Assembly (NCBI RefSeq): GCF_900104585.1
Contig: NZ_FNVX01000005.1
Coordinates: 930,001 to 994,000, forward strand
Reading direction: 5' to 3'
Origin: Bacteroides ihuae
Lineage (GTDB): Bacteria > Bacteroidota > Bacteroidia > Bacteroidales > Bacteroidaceae
DNA length: 64,000 nt
Shown: positions 29,068-39,572 of the stretch, one piece after another
Layout of the letters: each line of letters starts with the position of its first letter
Numbering within the stretch: the first letter of the stretch is position 1
Position numbers and translations under genes: made by a program
The notes under the pieces: generated by a model
Told to the model about the DNA's origin: nothing
The model's input: the letters and a program-made list of their open reading frames with translations, nothing else
Database searches by the model: none

Positions 29068-30384
29068 ATGGCAACAAAAGAATTTTTTCCGGGAATAGGA
29101 AAAATTAAATTTGAAGGTAAAGAAAGTAAGAACCCAATGGCATTCCGTTACTATGATGCTGAAAAGGTTATCAATGGTAAGAAAATGAAGGATTGGTTGC
29201 GATTTGCTATGGCTTGGTGGCACACACTTTGTGCAGAAGGTGGCGATCCATTCGGTGGTGGAACAAAAGAATTCCCATGGAATGGTGATGCTGACAAATT
29301 GCAAGCTGCTAAGAATAAAATGGATGCCGGATTTGAATTCATGCAGAAGATTGGTATTGGTTTTTATTGTTTTCATGATATTGACTTGATTAGTGAAGCC
29401 GATACGATTGAAGAATATGAAGCTAATCTGAAAGCTATTGTGGCATACGCAAAGCAAAAACAACAAGAAACAGGAATCAAGTTGCTTTGGGGTACAGCCA
29501 ATGTGTTCAGTCATGCTCGCTACATGAATGGTGCCGCTACTAATCCCGATTTTGATGTAGTGGCTCGTGCTGCTGTTCAGATCAAGAATGCTATTGATGC
29601 TACTATCGAACTAGGTGGATCTAACTATGTATTCTGGGGAGGCCGTGAAGGTTATATGTCATTGCTTAACACAAATCAGAAACGCGAAAAGGACCATTTG
29701 GCTAAAATGCTAACTATGGCTCGTGACTATGCTCGTGCTAAAGGTTTCAAAGGTACCTTCCTTATTGAACCTAAACCTATGGAACCGATGAAACATCAAT
29801 ATGATGTGGATACTGAAACAGTGATCGGTTTCTTGAAAGCACATGGTTTGGAAAATGATTTCAAAGTAAACATTGAAGTAAACCATGCTACATTAGCCGG
29901 ACATACCTTTGAACACGAACTAGCTGTAGCTGTAGACAATAACATGTTAGGCTCTATTGATGCCAACCGTGGTGATTATCAGAACGGATGGGATACAGAC
30001 CAATTCCCTATCGATCAATTTGAATTGATTCAGGCTATGGTACAGATTATCCGTAATGGTGGTTTAGGTAACGGAGGAACAAACTTTGATGCGAAGACTC
30101 GTCGTAACTCTACTGATTTGGACGATATCTTCATAGCACATATTGCCGGTATGGACGTAATGGCTCGCGCTTTGGAAAATGCTGCTGCGTTGTTGAACGA
30201 ATCTCCTTATTCTAAAATGCTTGCAGATCGTTATGCTTCGTTTGACGAGGGCAAAGGCAAGTCATTTGAAGAAGGCAATCTAACACTGGAAGAGATTGTA
30301 GCTCATGCTAAGGCAAACGGCGAACCGAAACAAACCAGCGGCAAGCAAGAATTGTATGAAGCAATTCTGAACATGTATTGTTAA
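29068..30384 (+). CDS. xylA: Xylose isomerase
   Basis: 438 residues starting [20 protein letters not shown], the length and start of known Bacteroides XylA; an in-frame ATG at 29038 is ignored. It interconverts xylose and xylulose with two divalent metals. Visible: the catalytic His region [34 protein letters not shown] (metal Glu and Lys) and [36 protein letters not shown] (metal Asp/His). The gene lies 15 bp before xylE. Confidence 0.97.
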   Translation: MATKEFFPGIGKIKFEGKESKNPMAFRYYDAEKVINGKKMKDWLRFAMAWWHTLCAEGGDPFGGGTKEFPWNGDADKLQAAKNKMDAGFEFMQKIGIGFYCFHDIDLISEADTIEEYEANLKAIVAYAKQKQQETGIKLLWGTANVFSHARYMNGAATNPDFDVVARAAVQIKNAIDATIELGGSNYVFWGGREGYMSLLNTNQKREKDHLAKMLTMARDYARAKGFKGTFLIEPKPMEPMKHQYDVDTETVIGFLKAHGLENDFKVNIEVNHATLAGHTFEHELAVAVDNNMLGSIDANRGDYQNGWDTDQFPIDQFELIQAMVQIIRNGGLGNGGTNFDAKTRRNSTDLDDIFIAHIAGMDVMARALENAAALLNESPYSKMLADRYASFDEGKGKSFEEGNLTLEEIVAHAKANGEPKQTSGKQELYEAILNMYC

Positions 30385-30399
30385 CACCTAATCTATACC

Positions 30400-31848
30400 A
30401 TGAATTATACAAACAACGGTAGTAAACTCTACCTTTATTCTATCACAACAGTAGCCATCCTTGGAGGGCTACTGTTTGGTTATGACACGGCAGTGATCTC
30501 CGGTGCTGAAAAAGGACTTGAAGCCTTTTTCTTAACGGCAACTGATTTCCAGTACGATAAAGTGATGCATGGCATTACTTCTTCCAGTGCCTTAATAGGT
30601 TGCGTTATTGGTGGAGCTATGTCTGGTGTGTTTGCTTCTCGTCTGGGGCGTCGAAATTCGCTCCGTTTGGCTGCAATTTTTTTCTTTCTTTCCGCATTAG
30701 GCTCATACTACCCTGAATTTTTATTCTTTGAGTATGGCAAGCCTAATATGGAATTGCTCATTGCTTTCAATCTTTATCGTGTTTTAGGAGGACTAGGAGT
30801 TGGTTTAGCTTCGGCTATATGCCCCATGTACATTGCCGAGATTGCTCCTTCTAACATTCGCGGAACTTTAGTATCTTGTAATCAATTTGCCATTATTTTT
30901 GGTATGTTAATTGTTTATTTTGTCAATTTTATAATATTAGGTGGCCATGAGAATCCTATATTAATAAAGGATGGTGTAACAGGTGTACTAACTGTTAGCA
31001 GCGAATCGGATATGTGGTCTGTTATGGAAGGCTGGAGATATATGTTTGGCTCTGAGACATTTCCGGCTGCTTTATTTGGTCTACTACTCTTTTTTGTACC
31101 CAAAAGCCCTCGCTATCTAGTGATGATGCAGCAGGAAAATAAAGCATATTCAATACTAGAAAAAGTAAACGGAACATTAAAGGCCAAAGAAATATTATCA
31201 GAAATTAAAGCTACAGCTCACGAGAAAACTGAAAAATTACTTAGCTATGGCCTTACGGTTATTGTGATTGGCATACTTCTATCTGTGTTTCAACAAGCTA
31301 TTGGAATTAATGCAGTGCTCTATTATGCACCCCGTATATTTGAAAATGCTGGTGCTGAAGGTGGAGGAATGATGCAAACGGTAATTATGGGTGTGGTCAA
31401 CATCCTATTTACCTTAGTGGCTATCTTTACTGTAGATAAGTTTGGACGTAAGCCTTTGCTTATTATTGGTTCTATAGGCATGGCCATAGGCGCTTTGGCG
31501 GTGGCATTGTGCGATGGAATGGGTGTAAAAGGTATTTTGCCAGTTTTCTCCGTTATCATGTATGCAGCTTTCTTCATGATGTCATGGGGGCCGATCTGCT
31601 GGGTGTTGATAGCTGAGATATTCCCGAATACTATCCGTGGCAAGGCTGTGGCTCTGGCTGTGGCTTTCCAATGGATATTCAATTACATTGTATCATCAAC
31701 TTTCCCCGCACTCTATGATTTTAGCCCAATGTTTGCCTATGGTCTTTACAGCGCCATCTGCATTCTTGCAGCAATCTTTGTATGGCGATGGGTACCTGAA
31801 ACGAAAGGTAAAACGCTAGAAGAGATGAGCAAACTCTGGAAAAAATAG
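30400..31848 (+). CDS. xylE: D-xylose:H+ symporter (MFS sugar porter)
   Basis: 482 residues with 12 predicted membrane helices. Sugar-porter signatures: GGLLFGYDTAVISGAEKGL (helix 1), SRLGRRNSLRLA, GLASAICPMYIAEIAP (PMYIAE), QQAIGINAVLYYAPRIF (helix 7, sugar-binding Gln/Asn), DKFGRKPLLIIGS, and VPETKGKTLEEM at the end. Operon context with xylBA gives xylose as the substrate. Last gene before a terminator. Confidence 0.95.
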   Translation: MNYTNNGSKLYLYSITTVAILGGLLFGYDTAVISGAEKGLEAFFLTATDFQYDKVMHGITSSSALIGCVIGGAMSGVFASRLGRRNSLRLAAIFFFLSALGSYYPEFLFFEYGKPNMELLIAFNLYRVLGGLGVGLASAICPMYIAEIAPSNIRGTLVSCNQFAIIFGMLIVYFVNFIILGGHENPILIKDGVTGVLTVSSESDMWSVMEGWRYMFGSETFPAALFGLLLFFVPKSPRYLVMMQQENKAYSILEKVNGTLKAKEILSEIKATAHEKTEKLLSYGLTVIVIGILLSVFQQAIGINAVLYYAPRIFENAGAEGGGMMQTVIMGVVNILFTLVAIFTVDKFGRKPLLIIGSIGMAIGALAVALCDGMGVKGILPVFSVIMYAAFFMMSWGPICWVLIAEIFPNTIRGKAVALAVAFQWIFNYIVSSTFPALYDFSPMFAYGLYSAICILAAIFVWRWVPETKGKTLEEMSKLWKK

Positions 31849-31890
31849 CCTTTTTACTTTTCTGAATTGATTAATTATAACTGGTTTGAA

Positions 31891-31945
31891 AATCCCCTTG
31901 TTTAGAATATTCTCAAGAAGAATACTCTGAACTAAGGGTTTTTCT
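31891..31945 (+). terminator. Terminator of the xylose operon
   Basis: A long imperfect hairpin (CCCTTGTTTAGAATATTCT region against AGAATACTCTGAACTAAGGG) followed by TTTTT. Converging gene starts its stop at 31991. Confidence 0.65.
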
Positions 31946-31990
31946 TAATCACTTTATAATGTTCTAATATTTATCACAAGTAGAGTTCAT

Positions 31991-33187
31991 TTATGGTACA
32001 AGCATTTTTTCAACCCGCTGAAACTGGCCATCGGTATTTTCGGGTATTATACCTAGTAAATGAGATAGAAGAGGATAGATATCGACATTACTAAAACTAT
32101 TGGAACGATAACCTTTTCTAAAATCAGGCCCGCAAGCCCTGAACACAACTTGCATGTCTTTACTTTGCGGAAAATATCCGTGAGCACCTTTCAAATTACG
32201 CCCTTTATCAGTGAATTGCCAACCCAATTCCGGTGCAACAACAATATCTCCTATGCGATCACTGCTTCCATAATTTAATTCAGTAGGAATTTCTTCTTTT
32301 TTCCAGACAAAAATGTGTGCAACTTTTTTGAGTGCATTATATACCGAGTCTCGGCATTCTGGTTTTGTAAATATTGAGGTAGGAGTAGTGCCATCAATCA
32401 TTTCACACCATTCAGGATTCAAATACAAGTTCATATCAACCACACGATTTTTGCTGATTTCTGTCATGCCATGATCGGAGGTTATAATCAGATTTACCTT
32501 TTGAGCAATGGGTAACGACTTAATCTTAGTAAGCAGTACACCTATCAAGCTATCTAAATATTGCACTTCATTTTTTATTTCCTTGCTTTTCGGACCGAAA
32601 TGATGACCTACGCCGTCGGGTTCTTCAAAGTAGAGCATGATCAGTTGAGGACACTCTACCTTAGGCTTTTGCAACCATGAAATAACGGTATCAATGCGTT
32701 GCTCAAAGCTTAGTCGCGGCTTCTCCGAGAAAAACTTGTGATAGGTAGGATATGTTCCCTTAATAGCTATATCAGATCCAACCCAGTATACATTACCAGT
32801 CTTTACACCTTGTTTTTGAGCGGTAACCCAGATAGGCTCTCCTAGATAGTAATCCGAATTGTTTCTTGTTGCGGAATCTCCCATAGAGTATTGCTTCTTA
32901 GCTTTTACATCCCAAAATGTATTGTTAATGATACCGTGATGGTCGGGTACTAATCCGGTAGCCAATGTATAATGGTTAGGAAAAGTTGATGCAGGGAAGG
33001 AGGGGAGCATTATCGCCTTTACGCCATGAGCAGCTATTTTATCTAAATTAGGCGTGCTGTACATTTCAGGATAATCCCAGCGAAAACCATCAAGCGAAAT
33101 GATAATGGTATAGTTCGGTTCTTTTTGCTTTGCTTGAAGGTAGAATATAATATTTACTAAAAATAGAAGTGTTATGAGTCTTTTCAT
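31991..33187 (-). CDS. Exported phosphodiesterase / nucleotide pyrophosphatase, alkaline phosphatase superfamily
   Basis: 398 residues. Signal peptide MKRLITLLFLVNIIFYLQA; mature protein shows IIISLDGFRWDYPE (metal Asp), FPASTFPNHYTLATG (Thr nucleophile), YFEEPDGVGHHFGP, TSDHGMTEI and AHGYFPQS, the set of NPP-type phosphodiesterases. Likely cleaves nucleotide or phospholipid phosphodiesters in the periplasm. The ATG at 33187 is chosen; the longer frame uses a GTG. No operon partner. Confidence 0.9.
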   Translation of the reverse strand: MKRLITLLFLVNIIFYLQAKQKEPNYTIIISLDGFRWDYPEMYSTPNLDKIAAHGVKAIMLPSFPASTFPNHYTLATGLVPDHHGIINNTFWDVKAKKQYSMGDSATRNNSDYYLGEPIWVTAQKQGVKTGNVYWVGSDIAIKGTYPTYHKFFSEKPRLSFEQRIDTVISWLQKPKVECPQLIMLYFEEPDGVGHHFGPKSKEIKNEVQYLDSLIGVLLTKIKSLPIAQKVNLIITSDHGMTEISKNRVVDMNLYLNPEWCEMIDGTTPTSIFTKPECRDSVYNALKKVAHIFVWKKEEIPTELNYGSSDRIGDIVVAPELGWQFTDKGRNLKGAHGYFPQSKDMQVVFRACGPDFRKGYRSNSFSNVDIYPLLSHLLGIIPENTDGQFQRVEKMLVP

Positions 33188-33394
33188 CTTGAAGTGTGTT
33201 ATGTTATTAATCACGTTGCAAAAGTATTCTTTTTATGAACATAAATAGATGTACATAGCTCAAAAATTCGTCTATCATAGATAAAGTCTATGAGGCAATA
33301 GATATTATGCATGTTTTTTTCTTGGTTAAAAGAAGCTATTGAGATAGCTTTGCCAACAGAAGAAATTATTAATAACTTTATTAAATAAAACATT

Positions 33395-34027
33395 ATGAGA
33401 TCATTAATTGGAAAACAAGCACCGAAGTTCAGTGCAGCTGCTGTAGTAAATGGTAATGAAATAGTTGCAGATTTTTCATTGGAACAATATAAAGGGAAGA
33501 AAGCAGTGGTATTTTTCTTCTATCCAATGGACTTTACTTTTGTTTGCCCTACAGAACTTCATGCTTTTCAGGAGAAACTGGCCGAATTTGAAAAAAGAAA
33601 TGTAGCTGTAGTAGGTTGTTCTGTAGACTCTGAGTATTCTCACTTAGCATGGCTAGAGAGACCTAAGAATGAAGGTGGAATCCATGGGGTAACTTATCCA
33701 GTAGTAGCAGACTTTTCCAAGTCTATTTCAGAAAGTTTTGGCGTATTGGCAGGTGCTTATACTCCCGATGAAAACGGAAATTGGGTATGTACAGGTGCTC
33801 CGGTGGCATATCGTGGTTTATTCCTTATTGATAAAGAAGGAACTGTACGGCACTCTGTAATCAATGACTTACCATTAGGGCGTAGCGTAGATGAAGCATT
33901 GCGTATGGTAGATGCTTTACAGCATTTTGAAGAATTTGGTGAAGTTTGTCCCGCAAACTGGACAAAAGGTAAAGATGCCCTCAAAGCTACAGAATCTGGC
34001 GTGGCCGATTATTTAAGCAACCACTAA
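33395..34027 (+). CDS. 2-Cys peroxiredoxin (AhpC/TSA family)
   Basis: 210 residues. The peroxidatic Cys lies in DFTFVCPTE (about residue 50) and the resolving Cys in EFGEVCPANW near 170; YPVVADFSKSISESFGVL and GLFLIDKEGTVRHSV are typical. It reduces H2O2 and alkyl hydroperoxides. No AhpF gene is adjacent. The length and C-terminal Cys fit a typical 2-Cys Prx rather than the one-Cys class. Confidence 0.94.
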   Translation: MRSLIGKQAPKFSAAAVVNGNEIVADFSLEQYKGKKAVVFFFYPMDFTFVCPTELHAFQEKLAEFEKRNVAVVGCSVDSEYSHLAWLERPKNEGGIHGVTYPVVADFSKSISESFGVLAGAYTPDENGNWVCTGAPVAYRGLFLIDKEGTVRHSVINDLPLGRSVDEALRMVDALQHFEEFGEVCPANWTKGKDALKATESGVADYLSNH

Positions 34028-34129
34028 TATCCTGGTAGATATTCTTCTCTCTTGTATTTTTTTGTAGCCATAGATTAATAAGTAGTTTCTGAGAGAAGAG
34101 TTTTGAATAATATATAGTGTTTGATAATT

Positions 34130-34188
34130 GCAAAGAATGCATTTTTCTATTCTTTTATAGATAGAAACATTGCATTCTTTGCTTTTTT
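34130..34188 (+). terminator. Terminator after the peroxiredoxin gene
   Basis: GCAAAGAATGCA (34130-34141) pairs perfectly with 34171-34182 around an inner TTTCTAT/ATAGAAA stem, then a T-run. About 100 bp after the stop codon. Confidence 0.75.
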
Positions 34189-34412
34189 GTTTATTTCTTA
34201 TGTGATTGCGTGCTTCTTTATTGATTTTTTGGTCATTATGGTCTAAAAAACGACCTTCATAGGTCATAATTCAAAATAAATGCTTTACTTTGTAACCGTA
34301 AACAATAGATTGTTTCATATCGTTCTTTTTTCTTCTCTCCAGTTGAATCCAGATCTATTTCAAACTTCCGTTGTTTCTCATTTTATTTATCAATTTTTTA
34401 TTTTTATTTTTT
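34189..34412 (+). promoter_or_regulatory. Leader region of the RNA-binding protein gene with a pyrimidine-rich tract
   Basis: The final 40 bp before the ATG are almost all T with scattered C and A. Further upstream are two GGTCATnAT-like copies (near 34229 and 34261). No exact TAnnTTTG box; TTTACTTTG near 34284 is the nearest. The U-rich leader may be a binding site for the RRM protein itself (inference). Confidence 0.4.
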
Positions 34413-34658
34413 ATGAACATTTACATTGGAAACCTAAGCTACCGCGTTAGGGAATCAGATTTGAGACAAGTTATGGAAGAATACGGAACTGTAGATTCAG
34501 TGAAACTGATCGTTGACCGTGATACAAAAAAATCTAAAGGATTTGCATTTGTTGAAATGTCTGATGACAACGAAGCTAACCAAGTTATCAAAGAACTGAA
34601 CGGTGCTGAATACGAAGGCCGTCAAATGGTAGTGAAAGAGGCTTTGCCTCGCAAATAA
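34413..34658 (+). CDS. RRM-domain RNA-binding protein (Bacteroides Rbp family)
   Basis: 81 residues, a single RNA recognition motif. RNP2 is IYIGNLSYRV at the very start and RNP1 is KGFAFVEM (about 46-53); the end is the basic stretch VVKEALPRK. Start chosen at the ATG of 34413; upstream in-frame codons encode only a hydrophobic run from the T-rich leader. Proteins of this type are abundant in Bacteroides and have been linked to post-transcriptional control of polysaccharide use. Confidence 0.95.
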   Translation: MNIYIGNLSYRVRESDLRQVMEEYGTVDSVKLIVDRDTKKSKGFAFVEMSDDNEANQVIKELNGAEYEGRQMVVKEALPRK

Positions 34659-34721
34659 TCCTTTGTTTTAGGATATTTATTTATTAAAGAGGGTGCCTAC
34701 AAAAGCATTCTCTTTATTTTT

Positions 34722-34754
34722 AAGTCTAAGCTTTTTCAAGCTCAGACTTTTTTT
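34722..34754 (+). terminator. Terminator after the RNA-binding protein gene
   Basis: AAGTCTAAGCTT and CAAGCTCAGACTT pair with one wobble around a 3-nt loop and are followed by eight or more T. Confidence 0.85.
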
Positions 34755-35008
34755 TATTAGCTCTAAATTTAGAGTCTTAGAGTTATAAGATTTGAATACA
34801 ATATTGGCAATAGACATTCTTTTAATTAGAGGACTCCGGTATGAAAGTCAGATGAGCCTAGACAAACAAAGAAGTGGAAGGAGCATATCTTCTGTGCAGT
34901 AAATATTATAAAGTAAGAGTGAAGTCTGAATCAAAAATTGGATGAATATAAGCGTTTGGCGATAAAATCCGACTTTATTAATATTATATGATGAGCTTAT
35001 GAATAAAA
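34755..35008. other. Intergenic stretch without recognised features
   Basis: Part of the 416-bp gap between the RNA-binding protein gene and the serine palmitoyltransferase gene. No open frame of note, repeat or promoter box was seen between the two terminators. Confidence 0.5.
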
Positions 35009-35050
35009 TAAATGAGGTTAGCCAATTAAAAATTGAACTAACCTCATTTA
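35009..35050 (-). terminator. Terminator of the serine palmitoyltransferase gene
   Basis: TAAATGAGGTTAG (35009-35021) pairs perfectly with 35038-35050; a nested CAATT/AATTG stem fills the loop. It ends 24 bp before the stop codon of the minus-strand gene and is followed by T-rich sequence on that strand. Confidence 0.7.
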
Positions 35051-35074
35051 TGATATAACGTACGTAAATTGTGC

Positions 35075-36259
35075 TTAGATAATATTCAATGCTTTAAAGC
35101 ATTTGTAGAGTTTATCAATAGCAATGTCAATTTGCTCCTGACTATGAGTAGCCATTAACGAGAAGCGGATTAATGTGTCATTGGGAGAACATGCGGGAGG
35201 AACCACTGGATTCACAAATACACCTTCATCAAATAACATCTTGGTTACCATAAACGTCTTATCCATATCACGCACATAAAGAGGAATAATAGGAGTAGCA
35301 GTATGGCCTATTTCGAATCCTAGGTCACGGAAACGCTTCAATGAGTAGTGAGTCATATCCCATAAGTGCTGAATACGTTCAGGCTCTGTCTTCATGATTT
35401 GAAGTGCGGCACGAGCAGCAGCAGTAGCAGCAGGGGTATTACTGGCACTAAAAATGTATGAACGTGAGTTATGTCTTAAGTAATTGATTACCGCTTCATC
35501 TGAAGCAATAAATCCTCCAATAGAAGCTAGCGACTTACTGAAAGTACCCATAATAAGATCTACATCGTTTGTTAGACCAAAATGATTGCAGGTGCCACGT
35601 CCTTGTCTGCCTAAAACGCCTAAACCATGCGCTTCATCAACCATGATGCTGGCATTGTACTTCTTAGCTAAACGAACAATTTCGGGTAGGTTGGCGATAT
35701 CACCTTCCATACTGAAGACTCCATCTACTACAATCAACTTCACTGATTCTGGTTTGCACTTTTGTAGTTCCTTCTCTAATGACTCCATGTCATTATGCTT
35801 GAACTTCAAAGCAGTTGAGAAAGAAAGGCGACGCCCTTCTACTATAGAAGCATGATCGAGTTCGTCACAGATGACATAGTCTTCTCGGCCTGTAACACAC
35901 GATACAACCCCCAAATTTACCTGAAATCCGGTAGAATAAATGATCGCATCTTCTTTTCCTACGAATTCAGCCAGTTCTTTCTCTAATTGAAGATGAAGAT
36001 CTAATGTTCCGTTAAGAAAGCGTGAGCCTGCACATCCTGTACCGTATTTACGGGTAGCTTCAATAGCAGCTTCAATTACTTTTGGATGATTTGTTAAACC
36101 TAGGTAGGAATTAGAGCCAAACATCAACACTTTTTTGCCGCTCATGATTACTTCTGTGTCTTGTTCACTTTCGATGCATCGAAAGTAAGGATATACGCCT
36201 TTTGCCTTCACTTGTTGGGGCAGATCGTACTTTGCTAACTTCTCTTGTAATAATCCCAT
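35075..36259 (-). CDS. spt: Serine palmitoyltransferase (alpha-oxoamine synthase)
   Basis: 394 residues from [14 protein letters not shown]; a second ATG at 36295 would add 12 residues. PLP-dependent condensation of serine with acyl-CoA, first step of sphingolipid synthesis. Visible: [53 protein letters not shown], and the PLP Lys in [13 protein letters not shown]. The related KBL and BioF enzymes share these motifs, but the N-terminal region and divergent lipid-kinase neighbour favour SPT, known in Bacteroides. Confidence 0.88.
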   Translation of the reverse strand: MGLLQEKLAKYDLPQQVKAKGVYPYFRCIESEQDTEVIMSGKKVLMFGSNSYLGLTNHPKVIEAAIEATRKYGTGCAGSRFLNGTLDLHLQLEKELAEFVGKEDAIIYSTGFQVNLGVVSCVTGREDYVICDELDHASIVEGRRLSFSTALKFKHNDMESLEKELQKCKPESVKLIVVDGVFSMEGDIANLPEIVRLAKKYNASIMVDEAHGLGVLGRQGRGTCNHFGLTNDVDLIMGTFSKSLASIGGFIASDEAVINYLRHNSRSYIFSASNTPAATAAARAALQIMKTEPERIQHLWDMTHYSLKRFRDLGFEIGHTATPIIPLYVRDMDKTFMVTKMLFDEGVFVNPVVPPACSPNDTLIRFSLMATHSQEQIDIAIDKLYKCFKALNII

Positions 36260-36511
36260 GAATTTTTTATTAAATAAGTCCGCTTTTTGAGCCATTAGTC
36301 AAAACGGCTGCTAGCTCTGATTTTATCACTAATGCGATATTCAAACAGGGGGCAAAGATAATAAAAATATGAAATGAATGTGTCACAACTAAAAATATTT
36401 ATATTACTTTTGCCAGACAACAAAAGAATGATACGCATCGAGAGCCATTTTATTCGGATGTTAATCAGCTTTATGAATAAAAAAAGACGGCTTATCAGTA
36501 TATGAATTAGT

Positions 36512-37549
36512 ATGATGAAAAAAATACTTTTTATTATCAACCCTGCTTCAGGGACTCAAGGCAAAGAAGATATTCTAAACCAATTGGGTGATGTGATAGA
36601 TAAAGATAGGTATGCTTGGGAGGTCGTGAAAACTGAAAGGGCAGGGCATGCTGTTGATATAGCTGCTCAGGCTGTACGCGATGGGGTAGATGAAGTGGTT
36701 GCTATTGGAGGTGACGGTACTGTGAACGAAATAGCTCGTTCGCTTATTCATACTCAGACGGCTTTGGGTATTGTACCCTGCGGTTCGGGCAATGGATTGG
36801 CTAGGCATCTACAAATACCAATGGACACAAAGAAAGCCCTTGAAGTCATTAATGAGGGTTTACTTGATATTATTGATTATGGTAAGATTAATAATATTCC
36901 TTTTTTCTGCACTTGCGGAGTAGGATTTGATGCCTTTGTGAGCTTGAAGTTTGCTACTGCAGGTAAGAGAGGATTACTCACTTATTTAGAAAAGACCCTT
37001 CAACAGAGCCTGACATATCAAAATCAAACGTATGAATTAGAAACAGAAGATGGCACAAAGAAATATAAAGCCTTTCTGATTGCCTGTGGCAATGCTTCTC
37101 AGTACGGCAACAATGCGTATATCACTCCACAAGCAACACTGACAGACGGATTGATGGATGTAACCATCCTTGAGCCTTTCACAGTGCTAGATGTTCCTTC
37201 GTTAGCTTATCAACTTTTTAATAAAACAATTGATCAGAATAGCCGAATAAAAACGTTCCGGTGCCAGAATTTACGAATTAATCGCAGTAAATCAGGAGTG
37301 GTACATTTCGATGGAGATCCCATGATGATGGGTGAATCTATAAATGTGGAAATAATAAAAAGAGGATTGAATGTAGTTGTGCCTCGCGAAAAAGATAAAG
37401 ACACTCGCAATGTACTTCAAAAAGCACAAGAGTATGTCAACGGATTGCAACGCCTAAATGAATTGTTTGTTGAAGACATCGCCAATAAGAATCGCGTGAT
37501 GATGAATAAAAATAGGGCATTACTAAAGAAGCTGACTAAAAGAGATTGA
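36512..37549 (+). CDS. Diacylglycerol/sphingosine-type lipid kinase
   Basis: 345 residues of the DAGK catalytic family. MMKKILFIINPASGTQGKEDIL, the nucleotide loop IGGDGTVNEIARSL and PCGSGNGLARHLQIP are diagnostic; HFDGDPM lies near the end. The C-terminal 50 residues are lysine-rich and likely a basic tail. The gene is divergent from SPT (252 bp between starts), which suggests work on sphingolipid or diacylglycerol products; the true lipid is not known. Confidence 0.88.
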   Translation: MMKKILFIINPASGTQGKEDILNQLGDVIDKDRYAWEVVKTERAGHAVDIAAQAVRDGVDEVVAIGGDGTVNEIARSLIHTQTALGIVPCGSGNGLARHLQIPMDTKKALEVINEGLLDIIDYGKINNIPFFCTCGVGFDAFVSLKFATAGKRGLLTYLEKTLQQSLTYQNQTYELETEDGTKKYKAFLIACGNASQYGNNAYITPQATLTDGLMDVTILEPFTVLDVPSLAYQLFNKTIDQNSRIKTFRCQNLRINRSKSGVVHFDGDPMMMGESINVEIIKRGLNVVVPREKDKDTRNVLQKAQEYVNGLQRLNELFVEDIANKNRVMMNKNRALLKKLTKRD

Positions 37550-37568
37550 CATTTTAGGAATTAATATG

Positions 37569-37576
37569 TATTTTTG
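37569..37576 (+). promoter_or_regulatory. -7 promoter element for aspS
   Basis: TATTTTTG matches TAnnTTTG exactly and sits 35 bp before the aspS ATG, directly after the lipid-kinase stop. Confidence 0.5.
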
Positions 37577-37611
37577 CACTTTCTAAAAAACTAATATATT
37601 ATAATATAGGT

Positions 37612-39375
37612 ATGTTCAGAACATATACGTGTGGAGAATTACGTATCTCCGATGTTAATAAGCAGGTGACACTGGCCGGATGGGTGCAGCGCTCACGTAG
37701 AATGGGGGGAATGACATTTGTTGATCTCCGCGACCGTTACGGAATCACACAGTTGGTCTTTAATGAAGAAGTGGATACGCCGTTGTGCGAAAGAGCTAAT
37801 AAATTGGGACGAGAGTTTGTCGTTCAGATAAAAGGCACCGTTAGCGAACGCTTTAGTAAAAATGGGAACATGCCTACAGGCGATGTGGAGATTATCGTTT
37901 CAGAATTGAATATACTCAATGCTTCCGTAACACCACCTTTTACAATCGAAGATAATACAGATGGAGGAGACGACATCCGCATGAAGTATCGCTATTTGGA
38001 TTTAAGAAGAAACGTTGTTCGTGCTAATCTGGAGTTACGTCATAAAATGACGATGGAAATACGTCGTTATCTTGATAATATGGGTTTTTTGGAAGTGGAA
38101 ACGCCAGTACTCATCGGTTCTACTCCTGAAGGCGCAAGAGATTTTGTAGTGCCATCGCGCATGAACCCGGGACAGTTTTATGCTCTTCCACAATCACCAC
38201 AGCTATTCAAACAGTTGTTAATGGTGTCTGGATTCGATCGTTATTTTCAAATTGTAAAATGCTTCCGCGACGAAGACTTGCGCGCCGATCGTCAGCCCGA
38301 GTTTACACAGATTGACTGTGAAATGAGTTTTGTGGAGCAGGAGGATGTAATTTCTACGTTCGAAGGAATGGCCAAACATTTGTTTAAGACCATTCGTGGG
38401 GTAGAACTGACGGGACCTTTCTTGCGCATGCCGTGGAGTGAAGCTATGAAATATTATGGTAGCGACAAACCTGATCTTCGTTTCGGAATGAAATTTGTGG
38501 AGTTGATGGATATACTCAAAGGCCATGGTTTCTCTGTATTTGATGATGCTACTTACATTGGCGGTATCTGTGCAGAGGGTGCGGCTGTCTACACTCGCAA
38601 GCAACTTGATGCGCTGACTGACTTTGTAAAGAAATCTCAGATTGGTGCCAAAGGAATGGTTTATGCTCGAATAGAAGCTGATGGAAATGTAAAATCGAGT
38701 GTGGATAAGTTCTACTCACAAGAAGTTCTGCAGCAGATGAAAGAAGCTTTCGGGGCTAAGCCAGGCGATTTGATACTTATCCTCTCGGGGGACGATGCGA
38801 TGAAAACGCGTAAACAGTTATGCGAGCTTCGTTTAGAGATGGGTAACCAACTGGGATTAAGAGATAAGAACAGTTTTGCTTGCTTGTGGGTTATCGATTT
38901 TCCTCTTTTTGAATGGGATGAAGAACAAAAGCGATTCATGGCTATGCACCATCCGTTCACTTCGCCAAAACTGGAAGACGTTCATTTGCTCGATAGTGAC
39001 ACAGGCGCTGTACGTGCCAACGCTTACGATATGGTAGTGAATGGTGTTGAAGTAGGCGGTGGATCTATTCGTATTCATGATAGCGAATTGCAGAACAAAA
39101 TGTTTGGCTTACTAGGCTTTACAAGTAAACGTGCTCACGAACAATTTGGCTACTTGATGGATGCATTTAAATATGGCGCCCCCCCTCATGGTGGATTAGC
39201 TTACGGACTTGATCGTTGGGTGTCACTTTTTGCCGGTCTTGATTCTATTCGCGATTGTATTGCATTTCCAAAGAATAATTCAGGTCGTGATGTAATGATT
39301 GATGCTCCTGCTACTTTGGAATCTGCCCAATTAGAAGAACTTAATCTTATTATAGATTTAAAAGATCATAAATAA
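37612..39375 (+). CDS. aspS: Aspartyl-tRNA synthetase
   Basis: 587 residues, bacterial-type class II synthetase. N-terminal OB-fold anticodon domain ([22 protein letters not shown]), motif 2 [20 protein letters not shown], the GAD insertion (about 280-420), and motif 3 [15 protein letters not shown]. Charges tRNA-Asp. Full length and intact. Confidence 0.97.
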   Translation: MFRTYTCGELRISDVNKQVTLAGWVQRSRRMGGMTFVDLRDRYGITQLVFNEEVDTPLCERANKLGREFVVQIKGTVSERFSKNGNMPTGDVEIIVSELNILNASVTPPFTIEDNTDGGDDIRMKYRYLDLRRNVVRANLELRHKMTMEIRRYLDNMGFLEVETPVLIGSTPEGARDFVVPSRMNPGQFYALPQSPQLFKQLLMVSGFDRYFQIVKCFRDEDLRADRQPEFTQIDCEMSFVEQEDVISTFEGMAKHLFKTIRGVELTGPFLRMPWSEAMKYYGSDKPDLRFGMKFVELMDILKGHGFSVFDDATYIGGICAEGAAVYTRKQLDALTDFVKKSQIGAKGMVYARIEADGNVKSSVDKFYSQEVLQQMKEAFGAKPGDLILILSGDDAMKTRKQLCELRLEMGNQLGLRDKNSFACLWVIDFPLFEWDEEQKRFMAMHHPFTSPKLEDVHLLDSDTGAVRANAYDMVVNGVEVGGGSIRIHDSELQNKMFGLLGFTSKRAHEQFGYLMDAFKYGAPPHGGLAYGLDRWVSLFAGLDSIRDCIAFPKNNSGRDVMIDAPATLESAQLEELNLIIDLKDHK

Positions 39376-39417
39376 CTATTATTAAACTATTTAGGTAGCT
39401 ACAAACTTAGTTTATCG

Positions 39418-39483
39418 ATAGCCACAGACTATACCTCAAATGCAGGAGATGATACCTGCATTTGAGGTATAATCTGTGGCTAT
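39418..39483. terminator. Very long hairpin after aspS
   Basis: An outer 11-bp stem (ATAGCCACAGA with TCTGTGGCTAT) and an inner 16-bp stem (ATACCTCAAATGCAGG and its complement) are stacked with only a small internal mismatch; the loop is 8 nt. It lies between converging genes and has T-rich sequence on the right, so it may be a two-way terminator; its length is unusual. Confidence 0.7.
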
Positions 39484-39572
39484 TCTATTTTATTAAAATG
39501 AAGGATATAATACCGTTGATCGTTTCTTATAATAATTTGCCATCTGACCTGTGGAAAATTATTATAGGTAAA

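Noticed and set aside
33211..33393. 60-codon minus-strand frame upstream of the phosphodiesterase gene
   Set aside because: AT-rich, no domain, and it lies in the expected promoter space of two divergent genes.
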